Position numbers and translations under genes: made by a program. DNA of 34,865 nt from Candidatus Sungiibacteriota bacterium (GTDB lineage: Bacteria; Patescibacteriota; Minisyncoccia; Sungbacterales; HO2-52-23): positions 1-34,865 of the forward strand of contig JACPMG010000026.1 in the NCBI GenBank assembly GCA_016186095.1, written 5' to 3'. Below, one piece after another: positions 16,545 to 24,128 of the stretch (positions within the stretch are counted from its first letter, which is position 1; every line of letters starts with the position of its first letter). The notes under the pieces were generated by a model that made no database searches, was not told the DNA's origin, and saw only the letters and a list, made by a program, of their open reading frames with translations.

Positions 16545-17525
16545 GTGAAAACATTATTAAGCGGCATTCAGCCCTCCGGTACTCTCCATATTGGAAACTA
16601 CCTCGGGGCGATAAAGCAGTGGGTGGAGCTACAAAAAAGCTATCAAGTTTTTATTTCCATTGTTGATCTACACGCTATCACCGTTCCGCAGGATCCACAG
16701 GAACTTCGAAAAAATACTTTGGAGCTTGCAGCACTACTTGTCGCTTGTGGCGTAGACCCTAAAAAGTCGGTGCTTTTTATTCAATCCCATGTTCCTGCGC
16801 ATACCAAACTTGCATGGGTTTTAAATACCATAACACCGGTGGGAGAGCTTGAACGTATGACCCAGTATAAAGAAAAACGCGAGAGAGCAGGAACATTGGC
16901 TGGCCTTCTTAACTATCCGGTGCTGCAAGCCGCGGATATTTTATTGTATCAACCGGATGTGGTACCTGTTGGAGAAGACCAGCTCCAACATCTTGAGTTT
17001 ACACGTACCTTGGCGCGAAAGTTTAATAGTCGGTTTGGCAAAGTGTTTAAAGAACCAAAAGCACTAATCCAAAAAGAAGCTGCCAGAATCATGGGCCTCG
17101 ATGATCCTACTAAAAAGATGTCGAAATCGGCGCCTTCGCCCAATAACTTTATAGCGCTGCTGGATTCGCCGGAAGAAATCCGGCGCAAAATAAAAATCGC
17201 CGTAACCGACTCCGGCCGCGATATTCGCTACGACGAGAAGTCAAAGCCAGCAATTTCAAACCTTATGGCAATTTATAGCGCCTTCTCCGGAATGACTGTT
17301 TCCCAAATTGAGAAAAAGTATCACGGCAAGGGCTATGCGGATTTCAAAAGAGATCTTGGCGAGCTCTTGGTAGAGAAACTTACGCCTATCCAGAAAAAAT
17401 ACCGTGAGCTTTCGCGGGATGATAAAAAATTGCTAGCTATTCTCCGTAGTGGCGCCAAAAAAGCAACAGGTGTTGCCAATAAAACTCTCAGTGTGGTAAA
17501 AAGAAAAGTAGGATTCGTTCTTTAG
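16545..17525 (+). CDS. trpS: Tryptophanyl-tRNA synthetase
   Basis: This class I synthetase charges tRNA-Trp. The HIGH-type motif appears as PSGTLHIGNYLGA (residues about 11-23), and KMSKSAPS (about 191-198) is the KMSKS loop. The 326-aa length is normal for bacterial TrpRS. It starts with GTG directly after a heptanucleotide array and has no visible Shine-Dalgarno sequence. A zinc-ribbon miniprotein gene follows 10 nt downstream on the same strand. Confidence 0.96.
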   Translation: MKTLLSGIQPSGTLHIGNYLGAIKQWVELQKSYQVFISIVDLHAITVPQDPQELRKNTLELAALLVACGVDPKKSVLFIQSHVPAHTKLAWVLNTITPVGELERMTQYKEKRERAGTLAGLLNYPVLQAADILLYQPDVVPVGEDQLQHLEFTRTLARKFNSRFGKVFKEPKALIQKEAARIMGLDDPTKKMSKSAPSPNNFIALLDSPEEIRRKIKIAVTDSGRDIRYDEKSKPAISNLMAIYSAFSGMTVSQIEKKYHGKGYADFKRDLGELLVEKLTPIQKKYRELSRDDKKLLAILRSGAKKATGVANKTLSVVKRKVGFVL

Positions 17526-17535
17526 GGAGGCAGCA

Positions 17536-17712
17536 ATGCACTGTATTGACTGCGGAGGCTTCTTGACCGAGAAAGTTTCAGGCGGTTGCGGCGGTATGGG
17601 TGCCGTGTACGAATGTGACAACTGCGGGGCAAAGTGGCTACAGGAAAGTGGCGGTTTCGTGTCCTCACCGATTTCGCTCAAGCGATTGCCAAAGCACTAC
17701 CCTACCACATAG
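17536..17712 (+). CDS. Zinc-ribbon miniprotein (58 aa)
   Basis: This gene is too short for the ORF track. A GGGAGG ribosome site lies 5 nt before the ATG, just after trpS. The product has paired CxxC motifs (CIDCGG near the N-terminus and CDNCGAKW about 25 residues later), so it should bind one zinc ion. No enzymatic motif is visible. The 3' end overlaps the convergent mpg gene by 16 nt. Codon use is more GC-rich than that of trpS. The family is not recognised. Confidence 0.65.
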   Translation: MHCIDCGGFLTEKVSGGCGGMGAVYECDNCGAKWLQESGGFVSSPISLKRLPKHYPTT

Positions 17713-18308
17713 AATCTCCACGGTTTATCTTTCCATTTCCCTGCATAATCTACTCCTATTCTCTTTCCTCGCTTAATTTGGCGGGGACTTATTTTTATGC
17801 CGTAATCCTCCCGCCCAACTTTGTTGGGCGAGGCTCGCTCACTCGGAGAGTGAGCGGCAATCCACAAACCTGTTTTTTTATTCGCGTGTTTGGCATTGAA
17901 TCTTTTATCAATTTTAAAATACTTGCACACTTTACCGGGCCCTCTTACTTCATCTATTCTAATGTTCTTGAGAATATTAGAATGGGAATCTGATGTTACT
18001 ATGGAGCGAATAAGCACTGCCGCCGGATAATGTTCTTTTTCTGTAACAATATTCAAGCAGTAGTACATTCCATAAATTAAATATACATACCAGTAACCCG
18101 GCTTGCCAAACATTACCTCTGTGCGTTTTGTCCTACCGCGCGAGGCGTGAGACGCTTTGTCTTTTGGTCCGATATATGCTTCAACTTCCGTAATTATGCC
18201 AAAGATCTTCCTATGGCCGATTTTTCGCACCAAAAATTTGCCCAAGAGCTCTTGGGCAACTTGAAGAGTCGGGCGATTGAAAAAATCTTTTGATAAGAGT
18301 TTATGCAA
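17697..18308 (-). CDS. mpg: DNA-3-methyladenine glycosylase (AAG/MPG family)
   Basis: It excises alkylated purines and hypoxanthine to start base-excision repair. The family pattern is clear: VAQELLGKFLVRK, ITEVEAYIGPKDKASHASRGRTKR (with the catalytic Glu in EVEAY), and FGKPGYWYVYLIYGMYYCLN. The C-terminal part contains a stretch (HSPSERASPNKVGRED) encoded by two back-to-back perfect hairpins, which looks like an in-frame repeat insertion. It is 15 nt downstream of the SDR gene and probably co-transcribed with it and tRNA-Glu. Confidence 0.92.
   Translation of the reverse strand: MHKLLSKDFFNRPTLQVAQELLGKFLVRKIGHRKIFGIITEVEAYIGPKDKASHASRGRTKRTEVMFGKPGYWYVYLIYGMYYCLNIVTEKEHYPAAVLIRSIVTSDSHSNILKNIRIDEVRGPGKVCKYFKIDKRFNAKHANKKTGLWIAAHSPSERASPNKVGREDYGIKISPRQIKRGKRIGVDYAGKWKDKPWRFYVVG
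17812..17856. repeat. Twin perfect hairpins inside mpg
   Basis: CGCCCAAC-TTT-GTTGGGCG (8-bp stem) and CGCTCACTC-GGA-GAGTGAGCG (9-bp stem) are adjacent, each with a 3-nt loop. They encode a non-conserved stretch of the glycosylase. A perfect 22-bp palindrome (TTGCCCAAGAG/CTCTTGGGCAA, 18239-18260) lies elsewhere in the same gene over a conserved block. Confidence 0.7.
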
Positions 18309-18322
18309 ACGACTAGCAGGAA

Positions 18323-19012
18323 TTACTTAACTGGCCTTTTAATTACCAGGTCAATCTCCGGGTTATTCAATTTTAAATTTTCAATTACCCTTTTCGCAAC
18401 ATAAGTCGCGTCCATGTATTCATTAAAATCAGCGGGGTACTTCTCTTGATATATCTCGGTTTGCATGCCACCTGGAAATATCCCGTAGATTTTTATGTCT
18501 GAACCTCCTACTTCTTTGCGGATTGATTCGGTCAAGCCACGGACTGCAAATTTTGAAGAAGAGTATGCGGATATTTCTGGCTTACCCTCAAGGCCAGCAG
18601 TGGAATTAATATTAATAATCAAACCTCTACCCCGTTTCTTCATATAGAAAAGTGCAATCTGACATCCGTAGAAGTAACCAAAGAAATTAACATTAAATAG
18701 ATGGTGCAATTTTTGAATATCGGTCTTCTCTATAGGGCTCGGTGCGATCTGAACACCGGCATTATTAATCCAAATATCAATTACCCCGTACTTCTTTAAA
18801 ACGTACTCACCAAGTTTCTTTAGGTCTTCTATAGATGTTACATCTGCTAAGAAATAATCAGTAGATAATTTTTTAACGGCAGACTCCAGACCTCTTTTGT
18901 CATGACTACTAATCACGACTTTTGCTCTTTCGGCCACAAAAGACTGAGCAAGAGCCTTGCCAAATCCTTGACTACCGCCAGTTATTATAACCGTTTTGCC
19001 ACGTAGATTCAT
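18323..19012 (-). CDS. Short-chain dehydrogenase/reductase
   Basis: This is an NAD(P)-dependent oxidoreductase of the classical SDR family. The Rossmann motif TGGSQGFG (about residues 11-18), NNAG (about 87-90) and the catalytic Ser/YSSSK (about 133-154) are all present. The 229-aa length is typical. The substrate cannot be read from the sequence. It starts 13 nt after the tRNA-Glu 3' end with no obvious ribosome site. The spacing suggests one transcript: tRNA-Glu, SDR, mpg. Confidence 0.88.
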   Translation of the reverse strand: MNLRGKTVIITGGSQGFGKALAQSFVAERAKVVISSHDKRGLESAVKKLSTDYFLADVTSIEDLKKLGEYVLKKYGVIDIWINNAGVQIAPSPIEKTDIQKLHHLFNVNFFGYFYGCQIALFYMKKRGRGLIININSTAGLEGKPEISAYSSSKFAVRGLTESIRKEVGGSDIKIYGIFPGGMQTEIYQEKYPADFNEYMDATYVAKRVIENLKLNNPEIDLVIKRPVK

Positions 19013-19025
19013 GTTAATTTCGTAA

Positions 19026-19097
19026 CGGCCCCACGGGGGATCGAACCCCGGTTTGATGGCTGAGAACCACCTGTCCTAACCACTAGACGATGGGGCC
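19026..19097 (-). tRNA. tRNA-Glu (CTC)
   Basis: The cloverleaf has acceptor GGCCCCA/TGGGGCC, D-arm GTCTAGTGGTTAGGAC, anticodon loop TTCTCAG and T-loop TTCGATC. CCA is not encoded. Immediately upstream (about 19100-19150) the minus strand reads GTCGTCTAGTCTAATCTAGG, which resembles the D-arm of a second, decayed Glu-type tRNA without a 3' half. Confidence 0.93.
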
Positions 19098-19153
19098 AAA
19101 CTTTGGCGGGCGAAAAACCTGGCGTCCTAGATTAGACTAGACGACAGGAGTAC

Positions 19154-19176
19154 AAAAACTACCGCCTCGTGGCGGT
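19154..19176 (-). terminator. Terminator of the 57-aa zinc-ribbon gene
   Basis: ACCGCC/GGCGGT stem with a 4-nt loop followed by AGTTTTTG on the minus strand, 8 nt past the stop at 19184. Confidence 0.75.
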
Positions 19177-19183
19177 TATCATA

Positions 19184-19357
19184 CTATTTTTTTGGCATAT
19201 TGCAAAGAGGAAGTACCCAATAATGACATTGCGGACAGAATCTTCCGTCGCCTCTTCGTTCAAGATGCACCGCACTTCCTCGGCAATAGGGACAGATCAT
19301 CCAGGTGTAATAGTCAATATAATCAGCAATATTCAGCGGGTCAGCACGGGCACCCAT
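19184..19357 (-). CDS. Zinc-ribbon miniprotein (57 aa)
   Basis: This gene is missing from the ORF track. The frame runs from ATG at 19357 to TAG and has two CxxC knuckles (CPYC and CPQCHYW) about 19 residues apart, a classical zinc ribbon. A GTGGAG about 8 nt before the ATG can serve as ribosome site. A TATACT -10 hexamer lies at 19389-19394, and a good terminator follows, so it looks like an independent transcription unit. The N-terminal half (ADPLNIADYIDYYTW) is acidic and aromatic. Function unknown. Confidence 0.65.
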   Translation of the reverse strand: MGARADPLNIADYIDYYTWMICPYCRGSAVHLERRGDGRFCPQCHYWVLPLCNMPKK

Positions 19358-19396
19358 ATGTTATTCTCCACTCAAAGGTACTGTTTTCAGTATACC

Positions 19397-20728
19397 TCAT
19401 CCTATATTCTTCCAATGACCCTCCTGTCTCACTAGTAGTCCTTCGGCTCGCTCCGGATGCGCCATGATCTCCTTCACCGCTTTCTCCATCCGCATGAACT
19501 GGCTTCCTTTGACTAAAATTAAATCACCGGGCTGGATTATGGGGTCTAAAGCCCGACCGGCCGATTCGGAATCATCAAATTTAAAAACTTGATTATGCTT
19601 GACTCCTCGAGTTAATGCCTCATCGGCAATAAATTTTGCTCGAGGGCCTACGCAAAAGAACAAATCGACAAATCCGGCAGCTTGATCCCCTACTGCGCGA
19701 TGCGCCTGCTCCGAAAACCTCCCTATTTCAAGCATATCACCAAGCACGGCAATTTTTCTTCTTCCGGGAAGGGCTTTTAGCGTATCCAAAGCCGCGCGCA
19801 TGGCTTCGGGGGCAGCATTATATGTGTCGTCAAGGATAAAAGAATTTTTTATACCTTTTAACAATCTTAATCTGCCCGGCGGCGGTGCATAATTCTTTAT
19901 GGCCTCGGAAATCTCCACTAAATTTAATCCAAGAGTGATACCTACGGCTGCAGCCGCGGCTGCGGCAATGGCTTGCGGTTCTCCGAAAGCATCGTGCAGA
20001 TGAAACGGGACCAGATGTCCTTTGTGCTCAATTTTGAATGAAATGCCTTCCGGTATGTCGCCCAACTCCGCGTCTTTGGAAATTGATAATTGATAATTGA
20101 TAATTTTTATCTCCGCATGCTCTTCCCGCCCAGAGCGAGACTCGCCAAAGGCGGCAAATCCAAAAGTGAGAACTTTGCTTTTGGTCTTATCCTTCATATC
20201 ATACACCGCATAATCGTCGTGATTTAGGATCGCTTGGCCGTCCGCGGGCACGGCCTGTACAAGTTTTGCCTTTTCTTTGATTATCTCCTCCGGATCTTTG
20301 AAAAATTCCACATGCACCGGAATATCGCCAACCGCAGTAACCACGGCTATATTTGGCTTGGCGATGGAAAGAAGGTAATCCATGTCGCCCGGATGATCAA
20401 CGCCATACTCCAGCACCAGTATCTGCGGATACTGGTTGCGGACAGACGCGGACAAACGCAAAATAACGCGGACAAACGCGGACAGCCATTTAAAAATATT
20501 TTTGCCATAATGTGAAATTCCCAAAATCGTGAGGGGCAAGCCGATTTCGTTATTATAATTTTTCTCCGAAGTCCGCACTCTGTATTTCTTTTTGAGCACG
20601 CTAAAAATCGCCTCTCTAGTTGAGGTCTTTCCCACCGATCCGGTAATGCCGATAATAGTCGGCCTATATTTCCGGATCGCGGCTCTTGCCAAAACCGCAA
20701 GAATTTTTTGAAGTATTGACTTTTTCAT
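19397..20728 (-). CDS. murF: UDP-MurNAc-tripeptide:D-Ala-D-Ala ligase MurF
   Basis: MurF adds D-Ala-D-Ala to the UDP-MurNAc tripeptide in cytoplasmic murein synthesis. The ATP loop GITGSVGKTST is near residue 33-43, followed by NYNNEIGLP and the MurF signature DDTYNAAPEAM. The ORF track starts 7 codons earlier, inside a REP-like hairpin; the ATG at 20728 (MKKSILQKIL) fits the family better. Three repeat-derived segments are embedded: a 10-bp array (20438-20487), a 7-bp array (20082-20105) giving IINYQLSIS, and a REP-like copy encoding HPERAEGL at the C-terminus. It closes the dcw cluster. Confidence 0.93.
   Translation of the reverse strand: MKKSILQKILAVLARAAIRKYRPTIIGITGSVGKTSTREAIFSVLKKKYRVRTSEKNYNNEIGLPLTILGISHYGKNIFKWLSAFVRVILRLSASVRNQYPQILVLEYGVDHPGDMDYLLSIAKPNIAVVTAVGDIPVHVEFFKDPEEIIKEKAKLVQAVPADGQAILNHDDYAVYDMKDKTKSKVLTFGFAAFGESRSGREEHAEIKIINYQLSISKDAELGDIPEGISFKIEHKGHLVPFHLHDAFGEPQAIAAAAAAAVGITLGLNLVEISEAIKNYAPPPGRLRLLKGIKNSFILDDTYNAAPEAMRAALDTLKALPGRRKIAVLGDMLEIGRFSEQAHRAVGDQAAGFVDLFFCVGPRAKFIADEALTRGVKHNQVFKFDDSESAGRALDPIIQPGDLILVKGSQFMRMEKAVKEIMAHPERAEGLLVRQEGHWKNIG
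19436..19459 (-). repeat. REP-like hairpin copy forming the murF C-terminal codons
   Basis: TAGTCCTTCGGCTCGCTCCGGATG matches the hairpins that bound the GIY-YIG module (TAGATCCTTCGCTCCGCTCAGGATG). It lies in frame near the end of murF. Confidence 0.6.
20082..20105. repeat. ATTGATA heptamer array inside murF
   Basis: Three perfect ATTGATA units plus a partial fourth, in a region where MurF proteins vary. On the coding strand they give IINYQLSIS. Confidence 0.85.
20438..20487. repeat. Decamer array inside murF
   Basis: Five 10-bp units: GCGGACAGAC, GCGGACAAAC, GCAAAATAAC, GCGGACAAAC, GCGGACAGCC. They encode the segment around SAFVRVILRLSASVRN. A 10-nt period reads through three frames without a stop on the coding strand. 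Confidence 0.8.
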
Positions 20729-20744
20729 AATGGCGTCCCGCAAC

Positions 20745-21074
20745 GTCATCCTGAGGCAATAGCCGAAGGATCTAAATCCTTAAATTCTGGATTGACGCTT
20801 CGAATCAAATCTATCTTTTTCTTTCGTGTCCACCCCTTAATTTTCTTTTCAGCCGTGATGGCTTCTCTGGGGCTAGAGAAGACTTCATAATATACAAGTT
20901 GCGTCACGTTATACTTGGAAGTGAACCCTGGGATTAATTTTTGTTTATGCTGAGATATGCGACGCGTGAGATCGTTTGTAACACCGGTGTAAAAAAACGG
21001 TGTCACGTTTGTTGGTCGCAATATAAACATAATAGTATCTTAACATATAGATCCTTCGCTCCGCTCAGGATGAC
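20745..21074 (-). mobile_element. Candidate REP-bounded GIY-YIG module (330 bp)
   Basis: A GIY-YIG nuclease gene is enclosed by two inverted hairpin repeats. Left (20745-20774) folds as ATCCT-GA-GGC-AATA-GCC-GA-AGGAT. Right (21048-21074) folds on the minus strand as ATCCT-GA-GC-GGA-GC-GA-AGGAT. The gene's ATG at 21046 is one base from the right repeat, and its TGA stop lies inside the left repeat, so the coding region exactly spans the element. It interrupts the dcw order between ftsI and murF. The layout parallels REP elements with their RAYT transposases but with a different nuclease. Mobility is inferred, not shown. Confidence 0.6.
20746..21046 (-). pseudogene. GIY-YIG endonuclease with a one-base frameshift
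   Basis: GIY-YIG domains are small nucleases found in homing endonucleases, UvrC and UPF0213/YhbQ proteins. From ATG 21046 one frame reads MLRYYYVYIATNKRDTV; the ORF-track frame (from 21030) continues with FYTGVTNDLTRRISQHK. Joined, they give the canonical VYI...YTG core, then the R-xxxH region and YYEVFSSPREAITAEKKIKGW. The break lies in a run of seven T (A7 on + strand, 20991-20997); six T would restore one frame exactly. The C-terminus DPSAIASG is encoded by the flanking hairpin. It may be a true mutation, a slippage switch, or a sequencing error. Confidence 0.75.
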
Positions 21075-21083
21075 TTTAAAAGA

Positions 21084-22808
21084 TTATTTTTCATCAGGTG
21101 GAATCTCATAGTAATTAAGTATATATTCCGCCAAATCATGAAATGCAGGCGTTAAGGTATTGGCAGCAAACCGGTTTCCTTGGGGCTCGTTCAATTGCAA
21201 AAGTACCAAGAAGCGCGGATCGAATGCCGGAGCATATCCGACAAAGGTATGAATTACCTTGTCTGAATATCCCGGCCCGTTGCGGCGCGGAATCTGGGCT
21301 GTACCGGTTTTCCCGGCCACAAAATATCCCTTAACTCCGGCCCTATTCTCAAAACCTGCTCGTACCGCCGACACCAACATTTTAGTAAGCGTCTCCGCCG
21401 TTTCTTTGGAAATAACCTCCCGCGTCAATTGTGGCTCAATTTTCCGCTCATTTCCAGAGTCATCTATTATTTTCTCCACCACATAAGGCCTCATAAGTTT
21501 TCCTTCATTGGCAATAGCGCCAATGGCATAAGCAAGCTGTAACGGCGTTACTGCGATTCCCTGCCCGAAAGACGCGGTGGCAAAGTCAATTTCATGTCCG
21601 GCACGCAAATTAGACATATTTCCGACAACCTCGCCCGGCAAGTCAATTCCTGTTTTGACTCCGAAACCAAATTTTTTAAGATAATCTACTTGGCGCTCGC
21701 GTCCCAGAAGCCGCGCCACATGCACCGCGCCGGTGTTAAGCGATTTTTCCAAAACTTGAGTCATAGTCTGCACGCCGTGCGCCTTGCCGTCAAAGTTATT
21801 AATTTTATAACCCCCAATTCTAATCTCCCCCGGATCCTCATACGTGGTATCTGGTTTTACCACTCCTTCCTGCAGTCCTCCGGCCATCGTAATAGGTTTT
21901 AATACCGATCCCAATTCGTATGAGGATTCGACGAGTGGGTTTAAAAATACGGAAAAATCTTTTTCTTTGGAAAAATCATTGGGATCGAAAGCCGGATCGA
22001 CGGAGAGCGCCAATATTTTTCCGCTTTTGGGTTCCACCACCAGAATAGCTCCGGACACAGCACCCCACTTCTTTTTGGTCTTGGCAAGAATTTCTTCCGT
22101 CTTTTGTTGAATATTATAGTCAACAGTCAAAACTATGTCTGAACCATTTTTGGGAGGCCTAATAATTCTTTTTCCAAGCGCCACCCAGAAACCAGAGGTA
22201 CCTTTTACTCCTTCAAAAAGGCCTTTTATTCCGGCCAGATCATTCTCGTAGAAACGTTCAGCCCCATAACGCCCTTCCTCTTCGCTCTCCTCTTTGCTTA
22301 CAAATCCTATGAGTTGAGCCCCGAGCGTCCCGTAGGGATATATCCTGCGGCGCTCCTCTTCAAAAAAAATGCCATCCGGTTTCACTTGCTCAATGCGCTC
22401 TACCTTCTCCGGGGTAATACGCTTGGCCACCACCTCATATGCGTCCTCTTTCTGAGAAAATTTTTTGACAAGCTCTTTTTCGTCAAGCTTGAGTTCTTTG
22501 GCAATAAAAGAGGCGGTTTTTTGCGGATCTTCGATATCTTTGGGAGAGGCAACCAATATCTTCTCCATACGGTTAAAAGCGAGTGCTACGGAGGTATCAA
22601 ATCTATCATGCGCATAGATCATCCCTCTCTCGCTTAAAATATCTTTTACCAAACGCTGCTGTTTGGCGGCAAGTTGTGAATACTCCCGGTAGTAAACAAT
22701 CAGCAGAAGAAAAAGACGCCCCAGGAGGAGGGAAAAAATAATTAAAAAAAAGAGGAGGACCCAACCAATCCGCCTCTGTATGATCGCCTCAAAAGAGATT
22801 TTAGACAT
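21084..22808 (-). CDS. ftsI: Penicillin-binding protein, FtsI/PBP2-type transpeptidase
   Basis: This is the septal peptidoglycan transpeptidase. It has an N-terminal membrane anchor (residues about 13-37, IGWVLLFFLIIFSLLLGRLF) and a dimerisation domain. The penicillin-binding domain carries all three active-site motifs: SVLK (in YELGSVLKPIT), SLN (in EKSLNTGAVHV) and KTG (in VAGKTGTAQIP). The 574-aa length is normal. It lies in dcw order after the ftsL-like gene. The GIY-YIG module separates it from murF, and murE is absent from the expected position. A DNA stretch of 9 nt separates its stop from the module's right hairpin. Confidence 0.94.
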   Translation of the reverse strand: MSKISFEAIIQRRIGWVLLFFLIIFSLLLGRLFLLLIVYYREYSQLAAKQQRLVKDILSERGMIYAHDRFDTSVALAFNRMEKILVASPKDIEDPQKTASFIAKELKLDEKELVKKFSQKEDAYEVVAKRITPEKVERIEQVKPDGIFFEEERRRIYPYGTLGAQLIGFVSKEESEEEGRYGAERFYENDLAGIKGLFEGVKGTSGFWVALGKRIIRPPKNGSDIVLTVDYNIQQKTEEILAKTKKKWGAVSGAILVVEPKSGKILALSVDPAFDPNDFSKEKDFSVFLNPLVESSYELGSVLKPITMAGGLQEGVVKPDTTYEDPGEIRIGGYKINNFDGKAHGVQTMTQVLEKSLNTGAVHVARLLGRERQVDYLKKFGFGVKTGIDLPGEVVGNMSNLRAGHEIDFATASFGQGIAVTPLQLAYAIGAIANEGKLMRPYVVEKIIDDSGNERKIEPQLTREVISKETAETLTKMLVSAVRAGFENRAGVKGYFVAGKTGTAQIPRRNGPGYSDKVIHTFVGYAPAFDPRFLVLLQLNEPQGNRFAANTLTPAFHDLAEYILNYYEIPPDEK

Positions 22809-22835
22809 ACACGGAATTGGTCGCGCTAATCAATT

Positions 22836-23222
22836 CTACGGATGCATGGCCGGCAAAGAAGCCGTAACCGTGCCCTCTCCCCCGATGTATTTGAGTGCCG
22901 ACACTTTCTCCATTAAATTTAGCAGTTCGCCGCTATCATTTGCCAGACCGGTGCGAAGTTCATGGAGACTAATTTCCCTACTTGCCGTCAAAGCTTCAAG
23001 CTGTGAAATAGTATATTCCCGTTCTTGTATTTTAAACCCGATTTCGAATATAGTATATGCCGAAATAAGATAGCTTATAACCGCGGCTGCAATAAAAATT
23101 AAGGTGAAAACCGTAATAATTCCGTTGTGGTTCCAATCCAAAAAGCGTTCGGTCAGGCGATCCATCATGACCGTAAGACGCAGCGAGAAAAGTCGTTTTT
23201 GCGTGAGAATAAGGGTGGTCAT
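22836..23222 (-). CDS. FtsL-like septum protein
   Basis: This is a single-pass membrane protein with a transmembrane segment (IITVFTLIFIAAAVISYLIS) and a following heptad-rich coiled coil (IQEREYTISQLEALTASREISLHEL). Together with its position between rsmH and ftsI, this matches FtsL, which recruits FtsI/FtsW with FtsB. Sequence identity in this family is always low, so the call rests on topology and context. ATG at 23222 is preferred over the TTG one codon earlier. A later ATG (MMDRLTERF) is also possible. Confidence 0.7.
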   Translation of the reverse strand: MTTLILTQKRLFSLRLTVMMDRLTERFLDWNHNGIITVFTLIFIAAAVISYLISAYTIFEIGFKIQEREYTISQLEALTASREISLHELRTGLANDSGELLNLMEKVSALKYIGGEGTVTASLPAMHP

Positions 23223-23229
23223 CAAATTA

Positions 23230-23257
23230 GTTACCAGTTACTGGTTACTAGTTATTA
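23230..23257. repeat. GTTACNA heptamer array across the rsmH stop codon
   Basis: Four units (GTTACCA, GTTACTG, GTTACTA, GTTATTA). The array supplies the last codons of rsmH (ITSNQ), its stop, and the spacer to the ftsL-like gene. Confidence 0.8.
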
Positions 23258-24125
23258 ACGCTGCCCGAAGTTTTGCCGAACGGGCGCGGGGATTGACGCG
23301 TATTTCCGCCGCATCTGCCGCAACCGGTTTCTTGGTCAACAAGGTCAATACCCCTTCTTTTTGTTTCTCTTTTAAAAAAATCTTAACCATACGATCCTCC
23401 AATGAATGAAATGATATTATGACCAACTTTCCTTGTGGTTTTAACAGCGCCGCAGAATCCCTTAGCCCTTGCCCTAAATTATCCATTTCGTGATTTACCG
23501 CTATGCGCAGGGCCTGAAAAGTTCTGGTCGCCGGATGAATTCTGCCTCGCCTGATTCCGGGGACACATCGCCCGACAATGTCAGCAAGCTCGTCAGACGC
23601 GGAAACTCTTTTAGAGTTGCGCGCTCGGATAATACCTGCGGCGATCCTTCCGGCAAATCGTTCCTCGCCGAATCTTCGAAGGATATCCTCAATTGCCTTC
23701 CGCGGCCAAGTATTGATAATTTCTGATGCAGTGAGCGTATTTTCATAAATGTTATACCGCATATCCAGCGGCTCGTGTCTTAGAAATGAAAATCCCCTGC
23801 CACTCTCCTCAAGCTGATGCGAACTAAAACCAAGATCAAAAAGGATTCCATCAATCTTGTCCAAACTATATTTTCTTGCAATAGATTTAATATCTGCATA
23901 ATTGCCGCATTCCAGAACTAGATTTTTTGTCTTTTTACTTTTATCTTTTAACTTCGCTATAAGCGCGCAGTCCCAATCAATACCCAGTAGCTTTCCTTTC
24001 GGCCCGATTCTTTCCAGAATTGCTGTCGCATGTCCTCCGCCGTTGATGGTCGCATCTACATACTTCTCTCCAGGTTGGGGATTGAAAATAGAAAGGACTT
24101 CGTTGAGTAAAACAGGTCTATGCAC
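23238..24125 (-). CDS. rsmH: 16S rRNA (cytosine-1402-N4)-methyltransferase RsmH
   Basis: It methylates C1402 in the ribosomal P site and is almost always found beside mraZ. Family blocks are intact: HRPVLLNEVL at the N-terminus, VDATINGGGHATAIL (SAM site), GILFDLGFSSHQL, GRGFSF and the C-terminal IISFHSLEDRMVK. The 295-aa length is usual. Its last residues come from a heptanucleotide array, so the native C-terminus seems to have been overwritten. Upstream spacing to mraZ (126 nt) is filled by another array. Confidence 0.96.
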   Translation of the reverse strand: MHRPVLLNEVLSIFNPQPGEKYVDATINGGGHATAILERIGPKGKLLGIDWDCALIAKLKDKSKKTKNLVLECGNYADIKSIARKYSLDKIDGILFDLGFSSHQLEESGRGFSFLRHEPLDMRYNIYENTLTASEIINTWPRKAIEDILRRFGEERFAGRIAAGIIRARNSKRVSASDELADIVGRCVPGIRRGRIHPATRTFQALRIAVNHEMDNLGQGLRDSAALLKPQGKLVIISFHSLEDRMVKIFLKEKQKEGVLTLLTKKPVAADAAEIRVNPRARSAKLRAALITSNQ

Positions 24126-24128
24126 ACA

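Noticed and set aside
19100-19150. Second tRNA-Glu gene upstream of tRNA-Glu(CTC)
   Set aside because: Only a D-arm-like stretch is recognisable; the anticodon stem does not pair and no T-arm follows, so it is at most a decayed remnant.
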